This document shows, in pieces, positions 26,642 to 35,045 of a stretch of 64,000 nucleotides of DNA. The notes under the pieces were generated by a model. That model was not told where the DNA came from. It saw only the letters and a program-made list of their open reading frames with translations, and ran no database searches. The stretch is from Cytobacillus gottheilii. GTDB lineage: Bacteria > Bacillota > Bacilli > Bacillales > Cytobacillaceae. Position 1 is the first letter of the stretch, and each line of letters begins with the position of its first letter. Made by a program: the position numbers and the translations under genes. Location: contig NZ_KV440945.1 in the NCBI RefSeq assembly GCF_001636345.1, forward strand, positions 1,332,975-1,396,974, read 5' to 3'.

Positions 26642-29278
26642 ATGACGAAAAATAAGCTTGTTCTCATTGACGGCAATAGCATCGCTTATCGTGCGTTTTT
26701 TGCACTGCCGCTCCTAAACAATGATAAAGGTGTACATACCAATGCTATATATGGCTTTACAATGATGCTGACAAGAATATTAGAGGATGAAAAACCTTCA
26801 CATATTCTTGTCGCCTTTGATGCTGGAAAGACGACCTTTCGCCATCAGACATTCAGCGAATATAAAGGCGGAAGACAGAAAACGCCGCCAGAGCTGTCAG
26901 AACAGTTTCCATTTATAAGAGAACTGCTGGATCGCTATAGCATCTCCCGCTATGAATTAGAAAACTATGAAGCCGATGATATTATCGGTACCCTTTCACT
27001 TCAGGCGGAAAAGGAAGGCTTTGAAGTGAAAGTGATTTCTGGAGATAAAGATTTAACACAATTAAGCTCCGAAAACACAACCGTTGCGATAACGAAAAAA
27101 GGAATTACCGAAATTGAAGAGTATACACCCGCACATATTGAAGAAAAGTATGGGATTACAGCGGATAGAATTATTGATATGAAGGGACTAATGGGAGATA
27201 GTTCAGATAATATACCCGGTGTTCCAGGAGTCGGTGAAAAAACGGCGCTAAAACTTTTAAAAGAATTTGGAACTCTTGAAGACCTGCTGAAGTCGATCGA
27301 TCAAGTAAGTGGTGCCAAGCTAAAAGAAAAGCTTGAACAACATAAGGACCAAGCGATCTTGAGCAAACAGCTGGCCACCATTACTAGGGAAGCACCAGTT
27401 GAAGTATCTCTGCAGGATTTGCATTATAAAGGATATGAACTAGACCAAGTTAAAAGTTTATATAAGGAACTAGGCTTTAATTCCCTGCTGGACAAGCTTG
27501 GTGTTGCCGATGAGGATGCCGAGGAAGAAAGCTTAGCGGAAATTTCGTATACAATTGTCGAGAAAATTGAACAAGAGATGCTGACAGATCACAGTGCTTT
27601 TTATGTAGAGATACTAGAAGATAATTACCATTATGCTGATATCACAGGTTTTTCAATTGTAAATGAATCAGGAAGCTACTTTATCAGCAAGGAAGCTGCC
27701 TTGCAGTCTGAACTGTTTAAAAAGTGGGCGGAAGACCCTGATAAGAAGAAAACCGTTTATGATGCTAAGCGTTCGGAAGTATCACTTCGTCATCATGGCA
27801 TCCACCTAAAGGGTGTTGACTTTGATCTGCTTTTAGCGACTTATATCATTGATCCATCTGAAACGATTGAAGATGTTGCATCAGTTGCCAAAAAGCACGG
27901 ATATTCAGCTATTCAATCGGATGAAATTTTCTATGGGAAAGGCGCAAAGCGCAAAGTGCCGGAAACGGAACAATTGGCCGAGCATCTTGTACGGAAAGCG
28001 TTAGTGCTGGATTCCTTAAAGAATCAGCTGATTGATGAGCTTGAAGAAAATAAGCAATCCGATCTTTTTTACAATCTGGAAATGCCCTTATCCCTTATTC
28101 TTGCTGACATGGAGTCATTTGGAATTCAGGTGGATTTGAACCGCCTAAAAGAAATGGGAAAAGAAATCATATTAAAGTTGGATGAGATTGAAAAAAACAT
28201 CTTTGCCTTAGCCGGTGAAGCCTTTAATATCAATTCTCCAAAACAGCTTGGCGTTATTTTGTTTGATAAGCTTGGCCTGCCGGTAATTAAAAAGACAAAA
28301 ACAGGATATTCTACGTCTGCAGATGTTCTTGAAAAACTGGAAGCAGATCATGAAATTATTCGTGAAATATTACATTATCGCCAGCTTGGCAAACTGCAGT
28401 CCACCTATATTGAAGGCTTATTAAAAGTTGTGAATAATGAATCTGAAAAGGTGCATACAAGATTTAATCAGGCGCTCACGCAAACAGGCAGGCTCAGTTC
28501 CACGGATCCTAACCTGCAAAATATCCCGATTCGTCTGGAGGAAGGCAGAAAAATTAGACAAGCCTTTATTCCTTCTGAGCAAGACTGGGTGATCTTTGCA
28601 GCTGATTATTCTCAAATTGAGCTAAGAGTGCTGGCTCATATTGCTGATGATGAGAAACTGATCTCTGCTTTTAGAGAAGATCTTGATATTCATACGAAAA
28701 CAGCAATGGAAGTTTTTCATGTGGAAGCAGAAGATGTTACCTCTAATATGCGCCGCCATGCTAAAGCGGTTAACTTTGGCATCGTATACGGAATAAGTGA
28801 TTACGGACTATCTCAAAGCCTCGGGATTACAAGAAAGGAAGCGGGTCAATTTATAGAACGCTATCTGGAAAGCTATCCTGGAGTAAAACAATATATGGAA
28901 GATATCGTTTATGATGCGAAGCAAAAAGGCTTCGTTACAACACTTCTGCAGCGACGAAGATATCTGCCTGAAATCACAAGCAGGAACTTTAATCTGCGCA
29001 GCTTTGCTGAGAGAACGGCTATGAATACACCAATTCAAGGCAGTGCAGCAGATATCATCAAAAAAGCAATGATTGACATGGCTGCCAGATTAGAAAAAGA
29101 AAATGCAAAATCTCGTCTTTTGCTTCAAGTACACGATGAATTGATTTTTGAAGCACCAAAAGATGAAATTGAATTGCTTTCTAAAATCGTTCCAGAGGTT
29201 ATGGAAAACACGGTAGAACTAAAAGTGCCTTTGAAAGTGGACTTCTCCTTTGGTCCAACATGGTTTGATGCAAAATAA
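26642..29278 (+). CDS. polA: DNA polymerase I
   Basis: 878 residues (B. subtilis PolA 880). The 5'-3' exonuclease domain (about 1-290) shows DGNSIAYRAF, YEADDIIGTL and DMKGLMGDSSDNIPGVPGVG. The middle 3'-5' exonuclease-like domain (about 300-465) has lost the proofreading acids: FYVEILEDN stands where active enzymes have a D-x-E motif. Polymerase motifs: A, DYSQIELRVLAH (about 653); B, RRHAKAVNFGIVYG (about 702); C, QVHDELIFE (about 828). It fills gaps and removes RNA primers. AGGAGGAAG precedes the ATG. mutM follows after 33 bases. Confidence 0.96.
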   Translation: MTKNKLVLIDGNSIAYRAFFALPLLNNDKGVHTNAIYGFTMMLTRILEDEKPSHILVAFDAGKTTFRHQTFSEYKGGRQKTPPELSEQFPFIRELLDRYSISRYELENYEADDIIGTLSLQAEKEGFEVKVISGDKDLTQLSSENTTVAITKKGITEIEEYTPAHIEEKYGITADRIIDMKGLMGDSSDNIPGVPGVGEKTALKLLKEFGTLEDLLKSIDQVSGAKLKEKLEQHKDQAILSKQLATITREAPVEVSLQDLHYKGYELDQVKSLYKELGFNSLLDKLGVADEDAEEESLAEISYTIVEKIEQEMLTDHSAFYVEILEDNYHYADITGFSIVNESGSYFISKEAALQSELFKKWAEDPDKKKTVYDAKRSEVSLRHHGIHLKGVDFDLLLATYIIDPSETIEDVASVAKKHGYSAIQSDEIFYGKGAKRKVPETEQLAEHLVRKALVLDSLKNQLIDELEENKQSDLFYNLEMPLSLILADMESFGIQVDLNRLKEMGKEIILKLDEIEKNIFALAGEAFNINSPKQLGVILFDKLGLPVIKKTKTGYSTSADVLEKLEADHEIIREILHYRQLGKLQSTYIEGLLKVVNNESEKVHTRFNQALTQTGRLSSTDPNLQNIPIRLEEGRKIRQAFIPSEQDWVIFAADYSQIELRVLAHIADDEKLISAFREDLDIHTKTAMEVFHVEAEDVTSNMRRHAKAVNFGIVYGISDYGLSQSLGITRKEAGQFIERYLESYPGVKQYMEDIVYDAKQKGFVTTLLQRRRYLPEITSRNFNLRSFAERTAMNTPIQGSAADIIKKAMIDMAARLEKENAKSRLLLQVHDELIFEAPKDEIELLSKIVPEVMENTVELKVPLKVDFSFGPTWFDAK

Positions 29279-29311
29279 TAAAAACTAAGCAAAAGATGCA
29301 GGTGATAAGAG

Positions 29312-30142
29312 ATGCCAGAATTGCCAGAGGTTGAAACAGTTCGCAGAACACTGAAAGAGCTGATTATTGGAAAAGAAATTAAAGATGTTTCTGTATTTTG
29401 GCCAAAAATAATTAAGTTTCCAGAAGAGCTGTCTCAGTTCAAGGATGCGCTAATGGGTCAATCCTTTATTGACATAGGCAGAAGAGGGAAGTTTTTAATA
29501 CTATATACAGAAGGTCTGGCACTGATTTCTCATCTGCGAATGGAAGGGAAATACGCATTAACGCAAAGCGATGAGCCAGTTGATAAACATACACATGTGA
29601 TTTTTCATTTTACCGATGATACTGAGCTAAGGTATAAAGACGTCCGTAAATTTGGGACGATGCATTTATATAAAAAGGAGGAGGTTTTTCAATATCTTCC
29701 TCTTTCACAGCTTGGACCAGAGCCAATGACAGAGTCTTTTACACCTGATTTATTAGCCGCAAGATTTGCTAAAACAGCAAGGCATGTAAAAACGGTCTTG
29801 CTTGATCAAAAAACAGTGGTGGGCCTTGGGAACATTTATGTAGATGAAACGTTATTTCGAGCGAATATTCATCCTGAGAGAGTAGCCAATACGTTAAATG
29901 AAGAAGAAATTGCACGCATTCATACTGAAATAAACCGTACCCTAGAAGATGCAGTCGAGAAGGGCGGCAGCACCATCCGTTCATACATTAATTCACAAGG
30001 GCAAATCGGAATGTTCCAGCTCGATTTATTCGTGTATGGCAGAAAAGGCGAACCATGTAAAATATGCGGAACTGCCCTAGAAAGAATCATTACCGGCGGC
30101 AGAGGCACTGTTTTTTGCCCAACCTGCCAAAAAAGAGAATAG
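29312..30142 (+). CDS. mutM: Formamidopyrimidine-DNA glycosylase
   Basis: 276 residues. The catalytic N-terminus PELPEVET is intact (Pro 2 nucleophile, Glu 3). Lys in the beta-turn region and the H2TH domain (LGNIYVDETLFRANIHPE) are present, as is the C-terminal zinc finger CKIC...CPTC (about 247-273). It removes 8-oxoguanine and nicks the abasic site. It lies in the polA-mutM-ytaF-coaE cluster of repair and housekeeping genes as in B. subtilis. Confidence 0.95.
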   Translation: MPELPEVETVRRTLKELIIGKEIKDVSVFWPKIIKFPEELSQFKDALMGQSFIDIGRRGKFLILYTEGLALISHLRMEGKYALTQSDEPVDKHTHVIFHFTDDTELRYKDVRKFGTMHLYKKEEVFQYLPLSQLGPEPMTESFTPDLLAARFAKTARHVKTVLLDQKTVVGLGNIYVDETLFRANIHPERVANTLNEEEIARIHTEINRTLEDAVEKGGSTIRSYINSQGQIGMFQLDLFVYGRKGEPCKICGTALERIITGGRGTVFCPTCQKRE

Positions 30143-30165
30143 GCAAGGTGCATCTGCATTTCGAT

Positions 30166-30231
30166 TGTCCAGCTGCAGGCGCTAGGGGCTCGAGGTCATT
30201 GTCGCCCCTGAGCAAGCGCCTTCCGCATTTC
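30166..30231. repeat. Hairpin repeat, type A copy 1 (66 bp)
   Basis: Begins TGTCCAGCTGCAGGCGCTAG and ends TTCCGCATTTC. The arms GGCGCTAGGGGC and GCCCCTGAGCAAGCGCC form a hairpin around TCGAGGTCATTGTC. Identical over 66 bases to 30361-30426. Similar TCCAGC...CTCGAGGTC elements are scattered in many Bacillus genomes. Confidence 0.85.
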
Positions 30232-30235
30232 GTAG

Positions 30236-30356
30236 TGTCCAGCTTCAGCGCCTAGCCCCTCGAGGTCATAAGCCAATCCAGCCAAAGGTCAAAGAACGAC
30301 CTTCTGTCTGGCTCGTCTTATGCTTGTCGGGGCTGAACAAGGCGCTTCCGCATTTC
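30236..30356. repeat. Hairpin repeat, type B (121 bp)
   Basis: Same flanks as type A (TGTCCAGCT... and TTCCGCATTTC), but the stem arms are complementary to those of A: GCGCCTAGCCCC at the left and GGGGCTGAACAAGGCGC at the right. The centre is about 55 bases longer and holds further dyads (CCAGCC / GGCT; AAGGTC / GACCTT). Confidence 0.85.
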
Positions 30357-30360
30357 GTAG

Positions 30361-30426
30361 TGTCCAGCTGCAGGCGCTAGGGGCTCGAGGTCATTGTCGC
30401 CCCTGAGCAAGCGCCTTCCGCATTTC
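30361..30426. repeat. Hairpin repeat, type A copy 2 (66 bp)
   Basis: Exact second copy of 30166-30231. The three units together fill most of the 350-base gap between mutM and ytaF. Confidence 0.85.
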
Positions 30427-30492
30427 TTATTAACACTGGATGGGCTTCTTCCATATACTATCCTAGCGATTGACAGGAAGGAGCTCTATCAT

Positions 30493-31134
30493 ATGTCGTA
30501 TTCATTTACACTTCTATTGCTTGCGTTCGCGGTAAGCTTGGATAGTTTTAGTGTTGGCTTAACTTATGGATTAAGGAAAATGAAAATTCCTATAAAGTCT
30601 ATCGTGATTATTGCTTGCTGTTCGGCGGTCACTCTTTTTATCGCGATGGGGCTTGGGCATATTATTGTTGAATTTTTGTCGCCTCATGCGGCTGACCAAA
30701 TTGGCGGAATCATTCTCATTGCTCTTGGCTGCTGGGTACTATATCAGTTTTTCCGGCCGGAAAAAGAGAAGGATAAGGACTTGCTTCCTCATGAAAAAAC
30801 CATTGTTAATTTTGAAATCAAATCACTTGGTCTTGTGGTTCATATTTTAAAGAAACCTATGTCAGCCGATTTTGATAAGTCAGGAACGATTGTGGGAATT
30901 GAAGCGATCCTGCTGGGGCTTGCTCTTTCACTTGATGCATTTGGAGCTGGAATTGGAGCGGCTCTGCTTGGATATTCACCTTACTTGCTTGCATTAGCGG
31001 TAGCTGTTATGAGTTCTCTCTTTGTTCTGTTTGGACTTAAAATCGGTGCAATATTTTCCAACAGCCTATTTATTCAGCGCTTTTCATTTTTGCCTGGTCT
31101 ATTGCTGATTATTATAGGTGTTTGGAAAATATAG
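30493..31134 (+). CDS. ytaF: Sporulation membrane protein YtaF (MntP-like)
   Basis: 213 residues from ATG 30493 (MSYSFTLLLLAFAVSLDSFS), with GAAGGAG upstream. The frame from 30394 would begin inside the repeat element and is rejected. Six hydrophobic segments in two similar halves, each with a LDSFSVG / LDAFGAG motif carrying a membrane Asp, as in MntP manganese exporters. YtaF is linked to sporulation; its substrate is not proven. coaE follows after 15 bases. Confidence 0.88.
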   Translation: MSYSFTLLLLAFAVSLDSFSVGLTYGLRKMKIPIKSIVIIACCSAVTLFIAMGLGHIIVEFLSPHAADQIGGIILIALGCWVLYQFFRPEKEKDKDLLPHEKTIVNFEIKSLGLVVHILKKPMSADFDKSGTIVGIEAILLGLALSLDAFGAGIGAALLGYSPYLLALAVAVMSSLFVLFGLKIGAIFSNSLFIQRFSFLPGLLLIIIGVWKI

Positions 31135-31149
31135 GAGAAAGGATTTAAC

Positions 31150-31758
31150 ATGTCACTTGTAATTGGATTAACTGGCGGAATAGCCAGTGGGAAAAGTACA
31201 GTTTCTTCCATGTTGAAACAAATGGGATTTACGGTGATTGATGCAGATATAGAAGCTCGTTTAGCAGTTGAAAAAGGGACAGAAGCTTATGAAGAAATTG
31301 TGCGTCATTTTGGTGAGGATATACTTAACGAAACAGAAGAAATTGACAGAGCGAAGTTAGGGTCCATTATTTTTCAAGAAGAAGAACAGCGTTTAAAGCT
31401 TAATAGCATTGTGCATCCAGCCGTACGCCAACAGATGCTGCAGAAAAAAGAGGCTGCGATTCAAAAAGGAGAATCACTGATTATCCTTGATATTCCTCTT
31501 CTTTTTGAAAGTAAGCTGGAATACCTGGCGGATCAGACTTTGTTAATTTATGTTGATGAACAGACGCAATTAGCACGTCTTATGGCAAGAAACAAGCTTA
31601 CTGAAGATGAAGCAATAGCACGTATACGTTCACAATTGCCGCTGGCGGATAAAAAGAAGCTTGCGGATGACATCATTTACAACAATGGAACCATTGAAGA
31701 GACTCAACATCAATTACTCTCATTATTGAAAAAGTGGGGAATAACGAATCGTCACTGA
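31150..31758 (+). CDS. coaE: Dephospho-CoA kinase
   Basis: 202 residues. Last step of coenzyme A synthesis: phosphorylates the 3'-hydroxyl of dephospho-CoA. P-loop GLTGGIASGKSTV at residues 6-18; DADI follows with the substrate Asp; VHPAVRQQ and the LID region ARLMARNKLTEDEAIARI. GGAGAAAGG precedes the ATG. Closed by a terminator at 31789. Confidence 0.94.
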   Translation: MSLVIGLTGGIASGKSTVSSMLKQMGFTVIDADIEARLAVEKGTEAYEEIVRHFGEDILNETEEIDRAKLGSIIFQEEEQRLKLNSIVHPAVRQQMLQKKEAAIQKGESLIILDIPLLFESKLEYLADQTLLIYVDEQTQLARLMARNKLTEDEAIARIRSQLPLADKKKLADDIIYNNGTIEETQHQLLSLLKKWGITNRH

Positions 31759-31788
31759 CACCAAATAATTTTAGTTTACATCTTACGT

Positions 31789-31820
31789 ACCTTGCATATC
31801 GTCATGCAAGGTTTTTTTGT
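31789..31820 (+). terminator. Terminator of coaE
   Basis: ACCTTGCA (31789-31796) pairs with TGCAAGGT (31805-31812), followed by T residues. Confidence 0.9.
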
Positions 31821-31883
31821 TTGAAAAATGGAAGAGAGAAAGAAATCGGTCTTATATGCATATGAATGTAAATGATATTCCTT

Positions 31884-31930
31884 AAATGTGTTATTTAATA
31901 TATCACATTTAGTTTGATATATGTTATACT
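31884..31930 (+). promoter_or_regulatory. gapB promoter with CcpN sites
   Basis: TATGTTATACT (31920-31930) matches the CcpN consensus TRTGHYATAYW exactly and covers the -10 TATACT (31925-31930). On the other strand TGTGATATATT (31907-31897) is a second exact match, over the -35 region. A third near match, TGTGTTATTTA, starts at 31887. The outer arms AAATGTG and CACATTT form an inverted repeat. CcpN represses gapB on glucose in B. subtilis. Confidence 0.78.
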
Positions 31931-31989
31931 AATTGAAGATTAGCAAATTAATAAGTATAACATTAATTTGAAAGGGGTCATCACATCAT

Positions 31990-33021
31990 ATGACGGCGAG
32001 AATAGCGATTAATGGATTTGGCAGAATTGGGAGAATGGTTTTTAGAAAGGCGATCCTTGATCATAATCTTGAAATTGCAGCGATCAATGCTAGTTATCCT
32101 GCTGAAACGTTAGCACATTTACTTAAATACGATACGAATCACGGAACCTTTGAGGGAACTATCCAAACAGAGGAAAATGCTTTAATTGTTAATGGCAAAA
32201 GAATAATATTATTAAACAGCAGAGATCCCCTGCAGCTTCCTTGGAATGAACTTGCGATCGACATAGTCATTGAAGCGACAGGTAAATTTAATTCTCGTGA
32301 TAAGGCAAGTCTTCATCTTGATGCTGGCGCCAAGAAGGTCATTTTAACAGCACCTGGGAAGAATGAGGATGTAACAATTGTGATGGGTGTAAATGAAAGC
32401 GTATTAAATATTGAAGAGCATGATATTATTTCAAATGCTTCTTGTACAACAAATTGCCTTGCTCCGGTAGTAAAGGTGCTTGATCAGCGTTTTGGCATTA
32501 TTAATGGTTTAATGACAACTGTTCATGCATATACAAATGATCAGAAAAATATTGATAATCCGCATAAGGACCTACGTCGTGCACGTGCTTGCGGACAATC
32601 AATCATCCCAACCTCTACAGGCGCTGCGAAAGCACTTTCTTTAGTGCTGCCGCAATTAGAAGGAAGAATACACGGCATGGCTCTAAGAGTGCCAACTCCA
32701 AACGTGTCACTTGTTGACCTTGTAGTGGATCTGCAAAAGGAAGTGACGATTGATGAAATCAACGCAGCATTCGCACAGGCTGCAGACAATGAGTTACAGG
32801 GTATTCTTGCAATTACAGATGAACCCTTAGTTTCAGTTGATTTTAATACAAATGAACATTCGGCGATTATTGATAGCTTGTCGACAATGGTAATAGGTGA
32901 AAATAAAGTAAAAGTTCTGGCCTGGTACGACAACGAATGGGGCTATTCCTGCCGAGTTGTAGATCTGGCAAAACACGTGGCCATGCAGCTTGTTGAGATA
33001 GAGAACATCAAGGTAAGTTAA
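31990..33021 (+). CDS. gapB: Gluconeogenic glyceraldehyde-3-phosphate dehydrogenase GapB
   Basis: 343 residues. NADP-preferring dehydrogenase that runs in the gluconeogenic direction. Rossmann motif INGFGRIGRMVFRKA at the N-terminus; catalytic Cys 152 in ISNASCTTNCLAPV; His in TTVHAYTNDQ; C-terminal WYDNEWGYSCRVVDL. NINASYPAETLAHLLKYD rather than the NDLTD pattern of glycolytic GapA supports GapB. The ribosome site AAAGGGG is 11-12 bases from the ATG, somewhat far. The CcpN sites upstream agree with a gluconeogenic role. Confidence 0.94.
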   Translation: MTARIAINGFGRIGRMVFRKAILDHNLEIAAINASYPAETLAHLLKYDTNHGTFEGTIQTEENALIVNGKRIILLNSRDPLQLPWNELAIDIVIEATGKFNSRDKASLHLDAGAKKVILTAPGKNEDVTIVMGVNESVLNIEEHDIISNASCTTNCLAPVVKVLDQRFGIINGLMTTVHAYTNDQKNIDNPHKDLRRARACGQSIIPTSTGAAKALSLVLPQLEGRIHGMALRVPTPNVSLVDLVVDLQKEVTIDEINAAFAQAADNELQGILAITDEPLVSVDFNTNEHSAIIDSLSTMVIGENKVKVLAWYDNEWGYSCRVVDLAKHVAMQLVEIENIKVS

Positions 33022-33048
33022 TCATTTAAAAGAAAACCGAAGATCAAG

Positions 33049-33084
33049 ATCCTATTCTGTTTCATGCAGAGTGGGATTTTTTTT
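33049..33084 (+). terminator. Terminator of gapB
   Basis: ATCCTATTCTG (33049-33059) pairs with CAGAGTGGGAT (33067-33077) using two G-T pairs, followed by a run of eight T residues. Between this and the speD promoter (33085-33343) I see no supported gene. Confidence 0.8.
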
Positions 33085-33343
33085 GCGATTTAGAATGAAA
33101 TAAGCTGCGTCTCCTTCCGTAAATACCTTTTTATAATCCATGGAACTTCCAGTAACCATACTAGCAGACATCATCAGGCGCAATGAGTTCATTTTTACTT
33201 TGGTGTATATCTCTGCTTGGTCGGGCAATAGTAAGAATTGATTCACTTTGTCATTTCCAGGCGGATGTTATAAATGCGAATGGAAGCTGAAAAAGTGTGT
33301 CTGTTTCCCTGGAAATTTGCAAATAAAATATTTAATCCTTTTG

Positions 33344-33372
33344 TTGCAAAAAAATAATAAACAAAGTATACT
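33344..33372 (+). promoter_or_regulatory. Sigma-A promoter of speD
   Basis: TTGCAA (33344-33349), 17 bases, TATACT (33367-33372). Leaves a leader of about 137 bases before speD. Confidence 0.7.
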
Positions 33373-33408
33373 AATCATCGTGAACTTCTAAAGTAATGGC
33401 GGTTGATC

Positions 33409-33461
33409 ACTACTTAAAGGGTTAGGACCTCTCCGGACTAACTTTCCCCCGTGGTAGTAGT
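33409..33461 (+). other. Structured leader of speD
   Basis: Within the speD leader ACTACT (33409-33414) pairs with AGTAGT (33456-33461), enclosing a hairpin GTTAG (33421-33425) / CTAAC (33438-33442). There is no terminator-like T run. A fold acting on translation of speD (S-adenosylmethionine decarboxylase) is possible but unproven. Confidence 0.35.
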
Positions 33462-33515
33462 ACGTCAATATGAACTTAGAATTTCATTTTATTAACGTAA
33501 AGGGGGAAATTGAAT

Positions 33516-33896
33516 ATGGAAACAATGGGTCGCCACGTAATCTCTGAACTATGGGGATGCGATTTTGAAAAGTTAAATGATATGGAGTATATTGAACAGA
33601 CGTTTGTAAATGCTGCATTAAAGTCAGGTGCTGAAATTCGTGAGGTGGCATTTCATAAATTTGCTCCACAAGGTGTGAGCGGAGTTGTTATTATCTCTGA
33701 GTCACATTTAACGATTCATAGCTTTCCTGAGCATGGCTATGCAAGCATTGATGTTTATACTTGCGGAGATCTTGATCCTAACATTGCTGCTGAGCATATT
33801 GCAGAGTCGCTGGGTGCTAGTGCTAGCGAAAACATTGAACTGCCTCGTGGAATGGGTCCTGTTCAAGTGAAGCAATCAAAAGCAAATGTACTTTAA
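33516..33896 (+). CDS. speD: S-adenosylmethionine decarboxylase proenzyme
   Basis: 126 residues from ATG 33516 ([17 protein letters not shown]), with AAGGGGGA upstream; a TTG at 33510 is less likely. The proenzyme cleaves itself between Glu 62 and Ser 63 in [16 protein letters not shown], turning Ser 63 into the pyruvoyl cofactor. Downstream catalytic Cys in [10 protein letters not shown]. It supplies decarboxylated SAM for spermidine synthesis. Confidence 0.95.
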   Translation: METMGRHVISELWGCDFEKLNDMEYIEQTFVNAALKSGAEIREVAFHKFAPQGVSGVVIISESHLTIHSFPEHGYASIDVYTCGDLDPNIAAEHIAESLGASASENIELPRGMGPVQVKQSKANVL

Positions 33897-33918
33897 TTTA
33901 AACAACGAATGAAATCTC

Positions 33919-33950
33919 AGGAGTGCATAAGATGCACTCCTTTTAATTTT
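33919..33950 (+). terminator. Terminator of speD
   Basis: GGAGTGCAT (33920-33928), loop AAG, ATGCACTCC (33932-33940), then TTTTAATTTT. Confidence 0.88.
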
Positions 33951-34001
33951 CTCCAAAAAAATAGTACAATAGAGATATATGTACATCATGGAGGAAATAA
34001 A

Positions 34002-34406
34002 ATGCCGATTTTACGTCCAATAATGGGCAGATTTGAGAAGCAGTGTGAAACAAATGATCATCACTTGGATCCAAGTCTGCAAACGAGATATTATAAAAAA
34101 AATTCATCTGAATTATTTCAATTGCTGGAACAATTACTGCGCAGGAAACAAAATTTGAGAATCATCAGCTCTTCAAGAGAGCATGGAGAAATAGCGGCAG
34201 AGCTAAATGGCGTAAAAAAGTGTTTTGCTGTGATTACCGTTACAGGACTTATGCCGTTAGAAACAGCAGTGGATATTACTATTTCAACTGAACAGTCGTC
34301 ACCGCTAGGCATTTATCCAACGCTAAAAAAAGAACTGCTGTCTTTATATGATGCAATAAACAATGAATTTGAATTTATTGGAGCAGGAAGGTACGGAAAC
34401 AAGTGA
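34002..34406 (+). CDS. Conserved hypothetical cytosolic protein
   Basis: 134 residues from ATG 34002 (MPILRPIMGRFEKQCETND), preceded by GGAGGAA; the frame from 33909 begins inside the speD terminator and is rejected. No signal peptide or membrane span. A middle helix LFQLLEQLLRRKQNLRIISS is followed by an alternating beta region (FAVITVTGLMPLETAVDITI). I recall similar cytosolic proteins of unknown function near speD-nrdR in other Bacillus, but no function can be given. Confidence 0.7.
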   Translation: MPILRPIMGRFEKQCETNDHHLDPSLQTRYYKKNSSELFQLLEQLLRRKQNLRIISSSREHGEIAAELNGVKKCFAVITVTGLMPLETAVDITISTEQSSPLGIYPTLKKELLSLYDAINNEFEFIGAGRYGNK

Positions 34407-34484
34407 CAAGTGCTTGTACTGACAACTTCTTTTTTATAAGATAAGCTTAAGGAAAAAATTGATCGTTAATCGGGAGTTGATTGT

Positions 34485-34943
34485 ATGAAATGTCCTTCAT
34501 GCCACAATAATAATACCCGTGTGCTCGACTCCAGGCCGGTGGATGACGGAAGATCCATCCGAAGAAGACGGGAATGTGAGCAATGCCACTATCGCTTTAC
34601 GACGTTTGAAAAAGTGGAAGAAATACCGCTTGTTGTCGTAAAAAAGGAAGGCACGAGAGAAGAGTTCAGCCGGGAGAAAATACTGCGCGGATTGATTAAG
34701 GCTTGTGAGAAACGGCCTGTTGCACTTAAGGAGCTCGAAGCGATTACTGCAGAGGTAGAAGCAGAGCTGCGCAGCAACGGCGTGTCAGAGATCAAAAGTG
34801 ACGAGGTTGGAGAAATGGTGATGGACAGGCTCGCCAAGGTGGACGATGTCGCCTATGTTCGTTTTGCCTCAGTCTATAGACAATTTAAAGACATTAATGT
34901 TTTTATCGATGAATTAAAGGAATTAATTAAAAAAGAGCAATAG
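34485..34943 (+). CDS. nrdR: Transcriptional regulator NrdR
   Basis: 152 residues. N-terminal zinc ribbon MKCPSCHNN and CEQCHYRF (Cys 3, 6, 31, 34), then an ATP-cone domain (about 49-140; [20 protein letters not shown]). It represses ribonucleotide reductase genes when the cone binds dATP. It sits before the helicase-loading genes dnaB-dnaI as in B. subtilis, linking dNTP supply to replication. Confidence 0.95.
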   Translation: MKCPSCHNNNTRVLDSRPVDDGRSIRRRRECEQCHYRFTTFEKVEEIPLVVVKKEGTREEFSREKILRGLIKACEKRPVALKELEAITAEVEAELRSNGVSEIKSDEVGEMVMDRLAKVDDVAYVRFASVYRQFKDINVFIDELKELIKKEQ

Positions 34944-34948
34944 AGTGT

Positions 34949-34990
34949 CAGAGCCTAAGAGTGTATGGTAGAATCTCTGGCTCTTTTTTT
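34949..34990 (+). terminator. Terminator of nrdR
   Basis: CAGAGCC pairs with GGCTCT (34979-34984) around a longer loop with AAGAGTG/CTCT, followed by seven T residues. Confidence 0.7.
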
Positions 34991-35045
34991 GCAAGTTAAG
35001 GCTATAAAAAGGATTTTCTCTATAATGAAGTGAGGTTGAATACAA

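Noticed and set aside
26642-29278. Active proofreading exonuclease in PolA
   Set aside because: The D-x-E motif is replaced by a VEIL-type sequence, as in other Bacillus PolA.
30394-30492. N-terminal extension of YtaF
   Set aside because: It would translate part of the hairpin repeat; ATG 30493 has GAAGGAG and fits the family.
33052-33246. 64-codon minus-strand frame between gapB and speD
   Set aside because: Weak GTG start and ribosome site, and its 3' end lies in the gapB terminator; no family recognised.
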